Origin: Tumebacillus_A lipolyticus
Lineage (GTDB): Bacteria; Bacillota; Bacilli; Tumebacillales; Tumebacillaceae
Assembly: GCF_042682745.1 (NCBI RefSeq)
Contig: NZ_JBHUIO010000002.1
Coordinates: 806,001-870,000, forward strand
Direction of reading: 5' to 3'
DNA: 64,000 bases
Under the pieces are notes generated by a model. That model worked only from the letters and a program-made list of their open reading frames with translations. It searched no databases and was not told the origin of the DNA. The position numbers were made by a program, and so were the translations under genes. Shown piece after piece: positions 1 to 8,800 of the stretch. Within the stretch, counting starts at the first letter, position 1. Every line of letters starts with the position of its first letter.

Positions 1-191
1 TCGCCGCCCTTGCCGACGTTCAGACCCGGGTAGATTTTGGTGCCGCGTTGGCGAACCAAGATCGAACCAGCGGTGACCACTTGACCGTCTGCACGCTTAA
101 CGCCCAGACGCTTCGAGATCGAGTCACGTCCGTTCTTGGAGGAACCTACCCCCTTCTTAGACGCGAACAGCTGAAGGTTCAATTTAATCAT
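1..191 (-). CDS. rpmA: 50S ribosomal protein L27 (C-terminus outside window)
   Basis: Large-subunit ribosomal protein at the peptidyl transferase centre. The start is the ATG complementary to 189-191, with an AGGAGG-like site 8 nt upstream; the gene runs off the left edge of the window. The N-terminus reads MIKLNLQLF followed by ASKKG. This is the Firmicutes-type extension: known L27 proteins of this group are made with such a leader and cut after the Phe by the protease Prp, whose gene is immediately upstream in the same transcription unit. The rest of the visible sequence (SSKNGRDS, RLGVKRADGQ, GTKIYPGLNV) is canonical L27. Confidence 0.97.
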   Translation of the reverse strand, partial: MIKLNLQLFASKKGVGSSKNGRDSISKRLGVKRADGQVVTAGSILVRQRGTKIYPGLNVGKGG

Positions 192-223
192 GTGTTCCAC
201 CTCCGATACTGTGGACTGTGCCC

Positions 224-559
224 TTAACGGGACTTTTCGGTTAATTTCACAAAGTCTGGATATGCATCCGCGACTTGACGAATTCCGTAGACCATAGATT
301 CCATAAGCAATTGGAGCTTTTCCTGCTCCACGCCTTGCAAAACAGGTACCTCGCACACGACATCGCCAGGGGCGATCTCGTCATCTGTTGCAACAACCAC
401 GCCGAGCAGATGCTCCGACGAGTTGATCGCATTCGTGACCAAGATCGAGACGGCCGCACACACGATATCATAACCGGGGTCGGCAGCTCCCGCATGTCCA
501 CGCACAGAAAACTTGGCAATCCTGCGTTGTTCGTCACGCCAAATCACCGAGGAGATCAT
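224..559 (-). CDS. prp: Ribosomal-processing cysteine protease Prp (YsxB family)
   Basis: Small cysteine protease of 111 aa that removes the N-terminal extension of ribosomal protein L27 in Firmicutes. The conserved catalytic pair is visible: His in RGHAGAADPG and Cys in DIVCAAVS, about 12 residues apart as in the family. It lies between rplU and rpmA (5 nt after the rplU stop, 32 nt before rpmA), the standard rplU-prp-rpmA order. The N-terminal spacing to the GHA motif equals that of Bacillus YsxB, which supports the ATG at 559 even though no strong ribosome binding site precedes it; translation is probably coupled to rplU. Confidence 0.95.
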   Translation of the reverse strand: MISSVIWRDEQRRIAKFSVRGHAGAADPGYDIVCAAVSILVTNAINSSEHLLGVVVATDDEIAPGDVVCEVPVLQGVEQEKLQLLMESMVYGIRQVADAYPDFVKLTEKSR

Positions 560-564
560 GCGAA

Positions 565-873
565 TTACGCGTTGATCTTTTCGATTTGAACTTGGGTATA
601 CGGTTGGCGATGACCTTGCTTACGACGGTAGTTCTTCTTGGACTTGTACTTGTAAACGAGGATCTTCTTCGCTTTACCATGCTTCAGGACTTTCGCAGTA
701 ACGGTCGCGCCAGCAACAGCCGGGGAACCAACTACCACGCCGCCTTCTTTGGAAACGAGGAGAACTTCGTCAAAAGTAACAGCTTCGCCTTCAACGTTGA
801 GCTTCTCAACGAAGATCACATCGCCCTCTGCTACTTTGTACTGCTTGCCACCAGTCTTCACGATTGCGTACAT
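565..873 (-). CDS. rplU: 50S ribosomal protein L21
   Basis: Ribosomal protein of about 102 aa that binds 23S rRNA. It begins MYAIVKTGGKQYKV and contains the conserved C-terminal segment KSKKNYRRKQGHRQPYT. The ATG at 873 is preceded by AGGAGGT at 881-887 with 7 nt spacing; the alternative GTG at 882 lies inside that ribosome binding site and is rejected. It is the first gene of rplU-prp-rpmA. A vegetative-type promoter and a probable autoregulatory L21 leader lie directly upstream, between it and the RNase gene. Confidence 0.97.
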   Translation of the reverse strand: MYAIVKTGGKQYKVAEGDVIFVEKLNVEGEAVTFDEVLLVSKEGGVVVGSPAVAGATVTAKVLKHGKAKKILVYKYKSKKNYRRKQGHRQPYTQVQIEKINA

Positions 874-992
874 TGTGTGCACCTCCTATTACTCAGACTC
901 ACTACTCCCTAGGTAGCCATGATCGGCATTTCAACCCGGGCTATGTGGTTACAGCGTGCACGAACTATAAAACTACAGAACATCACGCTACT
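874..992 (-). ncRNA. Probable L21 leader (rplU 5' UTR cis-regulatory element)
   Basis: Roughly 115 nt of untranslated leader lies between the predicted transcription start near 991 and the rplU ATG. In transcript sense it contains ATAGCCCGGGTTGAAATGCC followed by GATCATGGCTACC, in which TAGCC can pair with GGCTA. It occupies the same place as the L21 leader family known upstream of rplU in Bacilli. Assignment rests on position and remembered consensus; a covariance-model match would settle it. Confidence 0.55.
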
Positions 993-997
993 AGCGT

Positions 998-1027
998 ATA
1001 GTATCATAGTAGGCAAGATGATGTCAA
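998..1027 (-). promoter_or_regulatory. rplU-prp-rpmA promoter
   Basis: Reading the minus strand, a perfect -35 TTGACA (1022-1027) is followed after 18 nt by TACTAT (998-1003). It starts only 8 bp beyond the stop of the upstream RNase gene, so the ribosomal protein operon has its own promoter while also receiving possible read-through. Confidence 0.75.
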
Positions 1028-1035
1028 CGAATGTA

Positions 1036-2724
1036 TCACCGAGGATTGTCGATCAAGATCGCTTTGGCGTACGTGCGGAACACCTGCGAAATTTTGACCA
1101 GCACCGTCTCTCCCACATGCATGCCACCATCTTGCACATCGAGCACATAGCCCTCAAAGCGAGCGATTCCATCGCGACCGTGATGGGCATGCGGCTCATC
1201 GATCTTCGCTTCCAGCAGTTGTCCGATCTGCACCGGAAGCGCTCTCATCTCAACTTCCGCCACTGTGCCCGCCCAAAGGATGCGGTGCTCCGCGATATGC
1301 AGGCTCTCCCGCCCTTTGATAAAGATGCGCTTCTTCGTTTCTCGCTCCAACCGCTGCAGGTTGTGCCCGCTCGGACCGATCAACTGCGCTGCCACCGATG
1401 GGTGCGATTCGATCAACACCGCATCATGCTCATGCGAAGCGAGGTAGCTGATCAGCTCTCGCTCGATCCGGGCGGCGATCGTCTCTTCCGCCAATACTTT
1501 GCCCCTGCCCTCACAGTGGTGACAAGGGCGCATCAGCACTTCATCGAGCGACTGGCGCACTTTTTTGCGGGTCATTTCAATCAGTCCGAGCTGCGTCATC
1601 CCGAGCACATGCGCGCGCGTGCGATCTTTCTTCAATTGAGCTTCAAGCTCGGCCAGCACCAGCTGCTTGTTCGCCTGATCGCGCATGTCGATAAAGTCGA
1701 TGATGATGATCCCGCCGATATCGCGCAACCTGATCTGGCGCACCAGCTCGCGCGCCGCTTCGAGGTTGGTTTTGAGCACCGTCTCCTCAAGCGAGGTGGA
1801 GCCGACAAATTTGCCTGTGTTGATGTCGATCGCCGTCAGCGCCTCCGTATAGTCGATCACCATAAAGCCGCCCGACTTGAGCCAGACTTTGCGCTTGAGC
1901 GCCTTCTCCAGATCCTGATCAACGCGGTAGAGGGCAAACAGGTCCTCCTTGCCATGATACAGCTTGACACGCTCCTGCAGCTGAGCGGAACCACCTTGAA
2001 GCAATTCTCGAACAGCTTCGTACGCATCGAGGCTGTCCACCCAGAACTCTTCGACATCTGCCGTAAAAAAGTCGCGCACCGAGCGGCTGATCAGATCGAG
2101 ATCACGGTAGATGATCCCCGGCACTTTTACCGTCTTCGCCTGTTTTTGCACCCGCTGCCACTGGGCGTGTAAAAAGGAGTAATCGTTCAGGAACTCCGCT
2201 TCATCAGCGCCCTCTGCAGCAGTGCGGACGATCACGCCGGTGCTGTCATCGCGAATGCGCTCCGCGATAACTTTGATCCGCTCGCGCTCCGCTTCCTTCT
2301 CGATGCGACGAGAGACGCCCACATAGGGAGCGCCCGGCATCATCACCAGGATGCGCCCGGGGAGCGTCAAGTTGGTCGTCACGCGCGCCCCTTTGCTTCC
2401 GACCGCCTCTTTGCTCACCTGTACGATGATCTCCTGCCCTTCGCGCAGGAGTTCACCGATCTTTGGCTTGCGCTCAGGTGCCTGTTCACCAGGCGAGAGC
2501 GAGAGGGCATCATCTATGTATAGAAACGCGTTTTTCTCAATGCCAATATCGACAAACGCAGCTTGCATGCCAGGCAGGACGTTCGCAACGCGACCTTTGT
2601 AGATGTTTCCGACCACGCCTTCCCCATGGCTGCGCTCCAAATAATACTCAACTGTGCGACCGTCCTCCAAGATGGCCACGCGCAACTCACGTTGATCGGT
2701 TGAGACTAGGATTTGCTTGCGCAT
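1036..2724 (-). CDS. rng: Ribonuclease E/G family endoribonuclease
   Basis: Single-strand-specific, Mg-dependent endoribonuclease for rRNA maturation and mRNA decay, about 562 aa, the length of RNase G or a core RNase E without the long C-terminal scaffold. An S1-like RNA-binding domain sits near residues 35-130 (VVGNIYKGRV, GMQAAFVDIG). The DNase I-like catalytic core has TAIDINTGKFVG and IIIIDFIDM, which supply the metal-binding Asp residues. The zinc-link motif CHHCEGRGKV follows near residue 405. The ATG at 2724 is chosen because AGGAGG lies 8 nt upstream. Bacillus subtilis lacks this gene at the locus, but RNase E/G genes beside rplU-rpmA are common in other bacteria. Confidence 0.93.
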   Translation of the reverse strand: MRKQILVSTDQRELRVAILEDGRTVEYYLERSHGEGVVGNIYKGRVANVLPGMQAAFVDIGIEKNAFLYIDDALSLSPGEQAPERKPKIGELLREGQEIIVQVSKEAVGSKGARVTTNLTLPGRILVMMPGAPYVGVSRRIEKEAERERIKVIAERIRDDSTGVIVRTAAEGADEAEFLNDYSFLHAQWQRVQKQAKTVKVPGIIYRDLDLISRSVRDFFTADVEEFWVDSLDAYEAVRELLQGGSAQLQERVKLYHGKEDLFALYRVDQDLEKALKRKVWLKSGGFMVIDYTEALTAIDINTGKFVGSTSLEETVLKTNLEAARELVRQIRLRDIGGIIIIDFIDMRDQANKQLVLAELEAQLKKDRTRAHVLGMTQLGLIEMTRKKVRQSLDEVLMRPCHHCEGRGKVLAEETIAARIERELISYLASHEHDAVLIESHPSVAAQLIGPSGHNLQRLERETKKRIFIKGRESLHIAEHRILWAGTVAEVEMRALPVQIGQLLEAKIDEPHAHHGRDGIARFEGYVLDVQDGGMHVGETVLVKISQVFRTYAKAILIDNPR

Positions 2725-2808
2725 CTGCACATCCTCCTTTTCGCACCGGTTCCTTCATCGCCTACACTTCGACAGCATTTCCCGATTTCCTCTTCGCCTC
2801 AGTTGCGC

Positions 2809-3702
2809 TCAAGTATAGCGCCGCTCCGCCAACTGACGCAATGTGATCCGCATTCCGTTCTCTTCAAAGACACTATTCACCAAATCATCTTCCATTAAAA
2901 CCACCGTCACCTTTTTTTGCTCGTTCAGCACATAGATCATGTGATAAGCGTCAGGAGCAAATCGTTCGATCACATCGCGCACTCGCATCGACTCAGGAGC
3001 TGCGAGCGTCCGCACCTCTTGGGAGCGCATCCGCTTGTCCCGCCGTTTCGCATCGAGAAATCGAATAACATCCACATGCATCTGTTTGCGAAGCTCCCAG
3101 GCGGACAGGAGCAGAAACGCGCCGAGCATCAGGAAACCGATGTTAAAATACCCCACCCACAGCGAGACGAGCCCGATGATGATGAGCAACGCTGCCATTG
3201 CATAGGACATGCGAATCGACACCTCCGTAGCTGCGCGAAACCCCCGCGCTTTTGATGCGGCTGCGCGAAGAATCCGCCCGCCATCGAGCGGCAGTGCGGG
3301 GAGCAGATTGAAAAAGCCGATCATCAGGTTGCCTTTGATAAAAAATTGGGTCAGCCACTCCGACCAAAGCCCTGCGCTGTGCAGCAAAGCGGCCACCATG
3401 ATCATCAACAGGTTGTTCAGCGGGCCTGCGATCGCGATCGCCACTTCATGCGTCGGGTTCCACCCCATCGCACCATGCTCAAGCTTTGCCACCCCGCCAA
3501 ATGGCAGCAGGACCATCTCGCGGATCTTGTAACCGTAGGAGATGGCGACCCACACGTGCCCCAGCTCATGGATGATGATGATCGTAAACAGCACGAGCAT
3601 CTCGACAGCCAAGCCGGCTGCGATCGACAGGACGCAAAGCAGCAGGAACAGGGGATGGATTTTTACTTTCATGCCGAACGGTCGAAACATGCGCAGATTC
3701 AT
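2809..3702 (-). CDS. spoIVFB: Site-2 (M50) intramembrane metalloprotease, SpoIVFB type
   Basis: Intramembrane zinc protease which, by homology, cleaves pro-sigma-K in the mother cell during sporulation. The 297 aa protein has several hydrophobic segments, the zinc motif HELGH near residue 45 inside a membrane helix, and the third ligand region LPALPLDGGR near residue 137. The soluble C-terminal part (EVRTLAAPES to the end) is in the position of the SpoIVFB CBS domain. It starts 15 nt after the stop of the SpoIVFA-like gene, as in Bacillus. Sigma-K control is inferred from this linkage; the substrate is not shown by sequence. Confidence 0.9.
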   Translation of the reverse strand: MNLRMFRPFGMKVKIHPLFLLLCVLSIAAGLAVEMLVLFTIIIIHELGHVWVAISYGYKIREMVLLPFGGVAKLEHGAMGWNPTHEVAIAIAGPLNNLLMIMVAALLHSAGLWSEWLTQFFIKGNLMIGFFNLLPALPLDGGRILRAAASKARGFRAATEVSIRMSYAMAALLIIIGLVSLWVGYFNIGFLMLGAFLLLSAWELRKQMHVDVIRFLDAKRRDKRMRSQEVRTLAAPESMRVRDVIERFAPDAYHMIYVLNEQKKVTVVLMEDDLVNSVFEENGMRITLRQLAERRYT

Positions 3703-3717
3703 GATTGCACCTGCGAC

Positions 3718-4617
3718 CTAGTTTACTTCTGGAAGCTTCAAGATGTCAGCCGGGTTGAGGAATTTATCTTCCACCTGGTAGGCAAAGAACAGCTCGCCAT
3801 GCTCGCCTTTTTGGGACAAGCCGCCAATTTTTTGACCGCCCTCCACCCACGCATCTTGCTTCACATCGACGGTGACCAGATGACGGTAGATCGTCTTGCC
3901 TGTCGTTCCGTGTGAGATGGTGACCGAATAGTCTTCGCTTCCTTCCTTTTCCACCTTTTCGACCACACCTTTTGCTACCGCGCTCACGTCCGCGCCCAAT
4001 GCGGTCGTAAAAGTGACGCCTTGCTGTTCGTTGCCATCGTACGGCAGCTTGACCTCTCCTGTCACCGGCAGCACAAACTTCAGTTCAAAGTCTTTCGGTC
4101 CGGTGCTGGCAGGAAGCGCCGTATCTTTCGTCACATTTTCTTGCCACCAAGCGGAAAGCGCGGAGATGTCGGTGTCTTCTGATAGCGCTTGCGTTGTAAA
4201 CGTCTGCACCTTGTTGGCGAGCGGTGACTCACTTTGAAAGGTAAAATAGAGCACAGTGGTCAGGGCAACCGCACCGAGCAGTTGCATCGCACGGTGTGTG
4301 GACAGCTTCGGCTCGTCCCCGACCCCTGCGAACATTCGACGCCCGCTCACCGAATAGCTGTTGGACGGGGCAGTGTCATATAGTTTCGAGTGGTGTCCGC
4401 GAGCGCGCAAAAAATCTTCGTAGCTGCGAGGGTTGTTGCTCGGCTGTGAAGAAAATTCCGGCTTGGCGGTCATCACATCCCAATCATCATCCCCTGCCGA
4501 AAAGAGCGAAGACCGGGTGGTGTCCGCATATCGATCGATTCCTGGTTGACGCCAAGGCACCGATGTCACCTCATCAGACTGCCGTCTGCTTTTTTTCCAA
4601 AAATCCCATTTGATCAT
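3718..4617 (-). CDS. spoIVFA: SpoIVFA-like membrane protein with LytM/M23 domain
   Basis: Partner and regulator of SpoIVFB; in Bacillus it holds the protease in an inhibited complex until the forespore signals. The ATG at 4617 (MIKWDFWKKSRRQ) has GAGGAACG just upstream, so longer frames are not used. The 299 aa protein has a long charged cytoplasmic part, one membrane helix (LLGAVALTTVLYF) and an external C-terminal peptidase-fold domain with GVTFTTALGADV, ISHGTTGKTIYRHL and GEHGELFF. The fold is M23-like, but the HxxxD and HxH zinc ligands are not intact, so it is probably non-catalytic like known SpoIVFA. Confidence 0.85.
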   Translation of the reverse strand: MIKWDFWKKSRRQSDEVTSVPWRQPGIDRYADTTRSSLFSAGDDDWDVMTAKPEFSSQPSNNPRSYEDFLRARGHHSKLYDTAPSNSYSVSGRRMFAGVGDEPKLSTHRAMQLLGAVALTTVLYFTFQSESPLANKVQTFTTQALSEDTDISALSAWWQENVTKDTALPASTGPKDFELKFVLPVTGEVKLPYDGNEQQGVTFTTALGADVSAVAKGVVEKVEKEGSEDYSVTISHGTTGKTIYRHLVTVDVKQDAWVEGGQKIGGLSQKGEHGELFFAYQVEDKFLNPADILKLPEVN

Positions 4618-4690
4618 CGTTCCTCGTACCCCCTCGTCCACATGACGTTCTCTCCCATCATATGAGCGGGCACAGAAGTTTATGAGATCG

Positions 4691-4719
4691 AAAAACGAGC
4701 CTGCCACTTGGCAGACTCG
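4691..4719 (-). terminator. Intrinsic terminator after minD
   Basis: In minus-strand sense a hairpin CGAGTCTGCCA / TGGCAGGCTCG with a 2-nt loop is followed by TTTTT. It ends the mre-min transcript before spoIVFA. Confidence 0.85.
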
Positions 4720-4738
4720 CTCTCTTGATCCTCATTCG

Positions 4739-5536
4739 CTATTTTCCAAGTCCGATCATTCGCTTGACTTTGCCGAAAAATCCGGGTTGATCTTGCAGGT
4801 TGAGCAGGGGTACCGAGTCGCCCAAGATTCGGCGGGCGATGTTTCGATAGGCCATCCCCGCTTTCGCATTCGGGTTCATCACGACCGGATCACCGGCGTT
4901 TGCCCCTTTGATCACACCATCATCATCCGGCACAACCCCGAGCAGGTCGATCGCCAGCAACGAGACGATCTCATCGAGATCGAGCATCGAGCCATCTTGC
5001 ACCATATGCGGTCGAATGCGGTTGACGATCAACTTCGGCTGGTTGATCTTCGCCGATTCGAGCAAGCCGATCACGCGATCCGCATCGCGCACAGCAGCCG
5101 CTTCCGGATTGGTCACCACGATCGCCTTATCCGCACCGGAGATCGCGATCTTAAAGCCCTGTTCAATGCCTGCCGGGCAATCGATGATCACATAATCAAA
5201 CTGCTCTTTTAACGCTTCGATCACAACTTTGACCGCATTCGGTGTCAGCGCGGACTTATCTTTGGTCTGCGAAGCGGGCAACAGGAAAAGGTGGTCGAAA
5301 CGCTTGTCTTTGATCAACGCTTGCTCAAGGCGGCACTGTTTGGAAACCACATCGACGATATCAAAGATGATTCGATTTTCCAGCCCCATCACGACATCCA
5401 AGTTGCGCAGCCCGATGTCCGTATCGACCATGCATACTTTTTTGCCAGACAGTGCGAGCGCTGTACCGATGTTCGCAGAGGACGTTGTCTTACCTACACC
5501 GCCTTTGCCCGAAGTAACTACGATTGCCTCTCCCAC
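4739..5536 (-). CDS. minD: Septum site-determining ATPase MinD
   Basis: Membrane-bound ParA-type ATPase that recruits MinC and positions the division septum. The 265 aa protein begins with the deviant Walker A motif SGKGGVGKTT, followed by MVDTDIGLRNLD (switch I) and VIIDCPAGIEQG. The C-terminus GFFGKVKRMIGLGK is the amphipathic membrane-targeting helix of the family. The start is a GTG with GGAGGG 10 nt upstream. It follows minC by 17 nt and forms the last gene of the mreBCD-PBP-minCD unit. Confidence 0.97.
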   Translation of the reverse strand: MGEAIVVTSGKGGVGKTTSSANIGTALALSGKKVCMVDTDIGLRNLDVVMGLENRIIFDIVDVVSKQCRLEQALIKDKRFDHLFLLPASQTKDKSALTPNAVKVVIEALKEQFDYVIIDCPAGIEQGFKIAISGADKAIVVTNPEAAAVRDADRVIGLLESAKINQPKLIVNRIRPHMVQDGSMLDLDEIVSLLAIDLLGVVPDDDGVIKGANAGDPVVMNPNAKAGMAYRNIARRILGDSVPLLNLQDQPGFFGKVKRMIGLGK

Positions 5537-5553
5537 TTTGTTCGTTCCCTCCT

Positions 5554-6231
5554 CTACAAATCACGGGACCTAATGCTATATAGATGGCTGAGCTTATCAA
5601 CCGCCATTTGTCGTTCGCGCAAATAGGCAAATTCCATCTCCGTCTCCAAAGGTTGCGCTTCACCCGTATCGGGAGCCCGAGAGATCACATCATGGATTCG
5701 CAATTGTGAGGGTTGAAAGAAAACGGCTGCGATGATGGCGTTCTCATCACCGGCGCTTCCTGCATGCGCCATACCGCGCAGCGTTCCCATCACAAAAATA
5801 TCACCTGTTGCCAACACCTGACCCCCAGGGTTGATATCACCGATGATCACAATATCGCCGTCATGCTCGATAAGCTGTCCCGACCTTACCGTCCCGTAAT
5901 AGACGCGCTGCGATCGCCTCTTTTCCAGAAGCATCGCATCCAAGACAGATTGAAACTCTTGGATGAGCAGGTTGCCGTGAGCGGAGAGCTTTTTGCGAAT
6001 CAACTCTTCCTGTTCAGAGGAAAACTTGCGCGCTCCAGTCTGAACGGTCACTTTTATGATCGGTCCGACCAGCAGTTGACGGTGAGTGCCGTTCATCTTC
6101 TCTTCCAGATCCACAAGGATCTCATCCATAGAACACTCATCATGTAAGATGAAGACCAGTCCATCACGGATGCCCTTGATCGTCACGGGCGTTCTGGTTC
6201 GTAGCGCATCACATCCCGTTTGATGTCCCAT
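5554..6231 (-). CDS. minC: Septum site-determining protein MinC
   Basis: FtsZ antagonist activated by MinD. It has 225 aa, with an N-terminal MinC_N region (TIKGIRDGLVFILHD) and a C-terminal beta-helix with regular Gly turns (GDIVIIGDINPGGQVLATGDIFVMG, here spanning about residues 128-152) that binds MinD and dimerises. The ATG is preceded by AGGAGG with 6 nt spacing. It lies 57 nt downstream of the PBP gene and directly upstream of minD. Confidence 0.95.
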   Translation of the reverse strand: MGHQTGCDALRTRTPVTIKGIRDGLVFILHDECSMDEILVDLEEKMNGTHRQLLVGPIIKVTVQTGARKFSSEQEELIRKKLSAHGNLLIQEFQSVLDAMLLEKRRSQRVYYGTVRSGQLIEHDGDIVIIGDINPGGQVLATGDIFVMGTLRGMAHAGSAGDENAIIAAVFFQPSQLRIHDVISRAPDTGEAQPLETEMEFAYLRERQMAVDKLSHLYSIRSRDL

Positions 6232-6288
6232 GCCGATCCTCCTGTTAAAAACACTCGCCTTGCACCCTAACTACTTCGTGAAATCTTT

Positions 6289-8190
6289 CTATTTTCCTTC
6301 ACTTATCGTCAGTTGTTTCTGTTCTTTCAAAGTGAAGAAGGCGTCGAACATCTTTTGAGCGATCGGACCGACACTATCATATGAGTGTGAGTTCGCTTTG
6401 TTATCCGGAATGATGATGGCGATTGCCACTTGCGGGTTGTCGTAGGGCGCGTAGCCGACAAACAGGGAGTTCTCCGTCCCGCGCCCAGTCTCTGCCGTAC
6501 CTGTCTTGCCGGCGACCGGATAGCGGAAGTTGTGCAGAACCGAGTAGAACGTGCCGTACGGCTTCTCGACCACATCTCTCATCCCGCGCTTGACGAGGTT
6601 GATCTGCTCTTGCGTATAGGGCAGCTCATTGAGCACTTTTGGTTCGATCTTTTGGACCGACTTGTTATCCGGACCGATGATCTCGCTGACGATGTGCGGC
6701 TCCATGCGCTTGCCGTCGTTTGCGATCGTCGAAACGTATTGGGCGAGTTGCATCAGCGTGTAATGTTCCGACTGGCCGATCGAGGCGTAGGCCAGATCGG
6801 CCGGGTTTTTTTCTTCGGTGACCGAGCCTTCCACCTCGTAGGGCAGGTCGAGCCCAGTCTTCACCTTTCCCAAGCCAAACTCAGCATGGTAGGCCAAGAT
6901 CTTCTTCATCGATTCTGGCAAGTAGGAGCTCAAGAAGGTGTTGACTTCCGAGTTGTTCATAAAGTCGTTGTATTTACCAAGTTTTTTAAAGATATCGATC
7001 ATGAAGACGTTCGATGAGACGGCGAGCGCTTTCACCGGGTCTACATAGCCGAGCGCTTGCCAAGAGGAGATCATGTTCGGCTTCCCTCCGGTCGTCCACC
7101 CGACCTGAATGGCGCCCGAGTCGGTCAGCCCGCTGTATGGGGAGATCACGCCCTCTTTTAGCCCGATCAGCACGGACGACATCTTGATCGTCGAACCTGG
7201 CTGATAGGTCTGCTGGATCGCGCGGTTCATAATCCCCGGCAGGATCTGCTCGTTGTACTCTTTCGTGCTGAACCCTTTGATGTACAGATTGGGATCGAAG
7301 TCCGGATAGCTCGCCATCGCCAAGATCTCCCCCGTCTTCGGGTCCATGGCGATCGCCGCTCCGTGTTCCACCGTATTCACCGATCGTTTGAGCTCCACCA
7401 GCTGTTCCTTCAGCGCCTGCTCGGTCGCCGTTTGCAGATCTTTGTCGATCGTCAGGATCAGGTCATGCCCTTTGACCGGCTCTTCTGTGCGCTTTTCTTG
7501 GAGCGGTTGGTAATAGCGGTTGACCTCGACTTTCAGCGTGCCGTTGCTGCCGTGGAGGTACTCCTCATACTGCTTCTCCACGCCGGCCCAGCCGACGATC
7601 TCGTTTTGTTCATACCCTTTGTCTTTAAATGCTGCCCAGTCATCCTCGGCGATGTTGTTCAGATAGCCGAGCACATGGGATGAGGAGTTGCTATATCGAT
7701 AGTTGCGGATCGGTTCTACGACCACGTTGATGCCCGGCAGCTCATTCGCATGCTCTCTGACATATGCCACCTGGTACGGCTTCGCATCGGAGATGATCTT
7801 CCGAGCGATCGTCAGACTGTATTTTTCCGCTTTCGGGTCCATCTTTTCATACATCTCTTCCGGGGTCATCTCAAAGATCTGGTACAGCTCCCCGATCAAA
7901 TCCATATGATTTTGCCCAACGCCATTTAGCACCTGGTAGGTGATCGTGAACGCTGGCTTATTTCCGACAAGCTCGACCTTATCCCGGTCATAGATGCTAC
8001 CGCGAGGCGCTGGAATCGACAGGTTGATAAAACGGTTGGTCTCCGCGCTCGCCAAAAACTTCTCTCCTTTGGAGAGCTGGATAAAGCTCAGTCGAAAGAT
8101 CAAGACGGCGAGCGAAAAAAAGATGATCACAAACAGCAAGCTCATTCGCTTCGACGTTCCGGAAAGCTTCTCTTTGTCTTGATTGGTCAC
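6289..8190 (-). CDS. mrdA: Class B penicillin-binding protein 2 (elongasome transpeptidase)
   Basis: Peptidoglycan DD-transpeptidase of the rod-shape machinery, 633 aa. One N-terminal membrane anchor (residues 17-40) is followed by the dimerisation domain (PAPRGSIYDRD). The penicillin-binding domain has the active-site STIK with Ser333, SSN near residue 393 and KTGTAETG near 565. The start is a GTG with AGGAGG 7 nt upstream. Its place between mreD and minC is not that of Bacillus subtilis, but mreBCD-mrdA linkage is common in other bacteria and supports a role in lateral wall synthesis with MreB, MreC and MreD. Confidence 0.93.
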   Translation of the reverse strand: MTNQDKEKLSGTSKRMSLLFVIIFFSLAVLIFRLSFIQLSKGEKFLASAETNRFINLSIPAPRGSIYDRDKVELVGNKPAFTITYQVLNGVGQNHMDLIGELYQIFEMTPEEMYEKMDPKAEKYSLTIARKIISDAKPYQVAYVREHANELPGINVVVEPIRNYRYSNSSSHVLGYLNNIAEDDWAAFKDKGYEQNEIVGWAGVEKQYEEYLHGSNGTLKVEVNRYYQPLQEKRTEEPVKGHDLILTIDKDLQTATEQALKEQLVELKRSVNTVEHGAAIAMDPKTGEILAMASYPDFDPNLYIKGFSTKEYNEQILPGIMNRAIQQTYQPGSTIKMSSVLIGLKEGVISPYSGLTDSGAIQVGWTTGGKPNMISSWQALGYVDPVKALAVSSNVFMIDIFKKLGKYNDFMNNSEVNTFLSSYLPESMKKILAYHAEFGLGKVKTGLDLPYEVEGSVTEEKNPADLAYASIGQSEHYTLMQLAQYVSTIANDGKRMEPHIVSEIIGPDNKSVQKIEPKVLNELPYTQEQINLVKRGMRDVVEKPYGTFYSVLHNFRYPVAGKTGTAETGRGTENSLFVGYAPYDNPQVAIAIIIPDNKANSHSYDSVGPIAQKMFDAFFTLKEQKQLTISEGK

Positions 8191-8220
8191 GCCATATCCT
8201 CCTCCCCCACAACATTAGCG

Positions 8221-8273
8221 AAAAGAGCCACGAAGGCAGCGCAAAACTTGACGTTTCGCTGTTCCACGTGGCT
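8221..8273 (-). terminator. Possible attenuator hairpin between mreD and PBP2
   Basis: The roughly 90 nt gap between mreD and the PBP gene holds, in minus-strand sense, AGCCACG...CGTGGCT with an inner AGCG/CGCT helix and then CTTTT. It is a moderate intrinsic-terminator shape with a large loop and could give partial termination within the operon. Confidence 0.45.
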
Positions 8274-8282
8274 GATAGACAA

Positions 8283-8792
8283 CTACAACGATTCTTCTGG
8301 CAGCTTTCGACTGCGCTCCGTTCCGAGCAGACGCAAGGACGGAACATACAGCAGCAGGGCGAGTATTCCGTTCCATATCATGATGCGAACCGTATGCGTC
8401 ACCGCCGCCAACAGGTCGACATGCGCATATCCGAACAGGCGGCTCAAGCCATACGCGGCCAGATCGGCGACGAAGGAATAGCCGAGCATGATCAGGACGG
8501 CCATCACCAGTTGACGCGACCAGTAGGTGCGGAATGTCATGCCAGCAAAATAACCGACCGACGCGTACGTGTACGCATACAGTCCGAGATAGCTGCCGAA
8601 CAGGATATCCTGGATCAGACCGATCACAAGCCCCGAGTAGAGCGCAACAAGCGACCCGCGCAACATGGCGACATAGAGCAACAAGACCATGACGAGGTTC
8701 GGGGCAACAAAGGAGAACGGTTGCACCTGCAGGACGGTAGACTGGATGATCAGCGCTACCATCATGGTGAGCAAAATCAGCACCAGATGCAT
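8283..8792 (-). CDS. mreD: Rod shape-determining membrane protein MreD
   Basis: Integral membrane part of the Rod complex, 169 aa, almost entirely hydrophobic with about five to six predicted membrane segments. It shows the family pattern QPFSFVAPNLVMVLLLYVAM, then a glycine-rich segment LVIGLIQDILFGSYLGLYA. MreD is poorly conserved in sequence, so the call rests on size, topology and the position directly after mreC (8 nt gap). A GAGGTAGG ribosome binding site lies at the end of mreC. Confidence 0.93.
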   Translation of the reverse strand: MHLVLILLTMMVALIIQSTVLQVQPFSFVAPNLVMVLLLYVAMLRGSLVALYSGLVIGLIQDILFGSYLGLYAYTYASVGYFAGMTFRTYWSRQLVMAVLIMLGYSFVADLAAYGLSRLFGYAHVDLLAAVTHTVRIMIWNGILALLLYVPSLRLLGTERSRKLPEESL

Positions 8793-8800
8793 CGACTCAC

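Noticed and set aside
919..2172. A 417-codon plus-strand frame opposite the RNase E/G gene
   Set aside because: The minus-strand RNase has all catalytic and zinc motifs. The plus-strand frame has no ribosome binding site or recognisable protein features.
3718..4617. Calling the SpoIVFA-like protein an active M23 metallopeptidase
   Set aside because: The fold is recognisable, but the zinc-ligand pattern of active LytM enzymes is not intact, and SpoIVFA homologues are non-catalytic partners of SpoIVFB.
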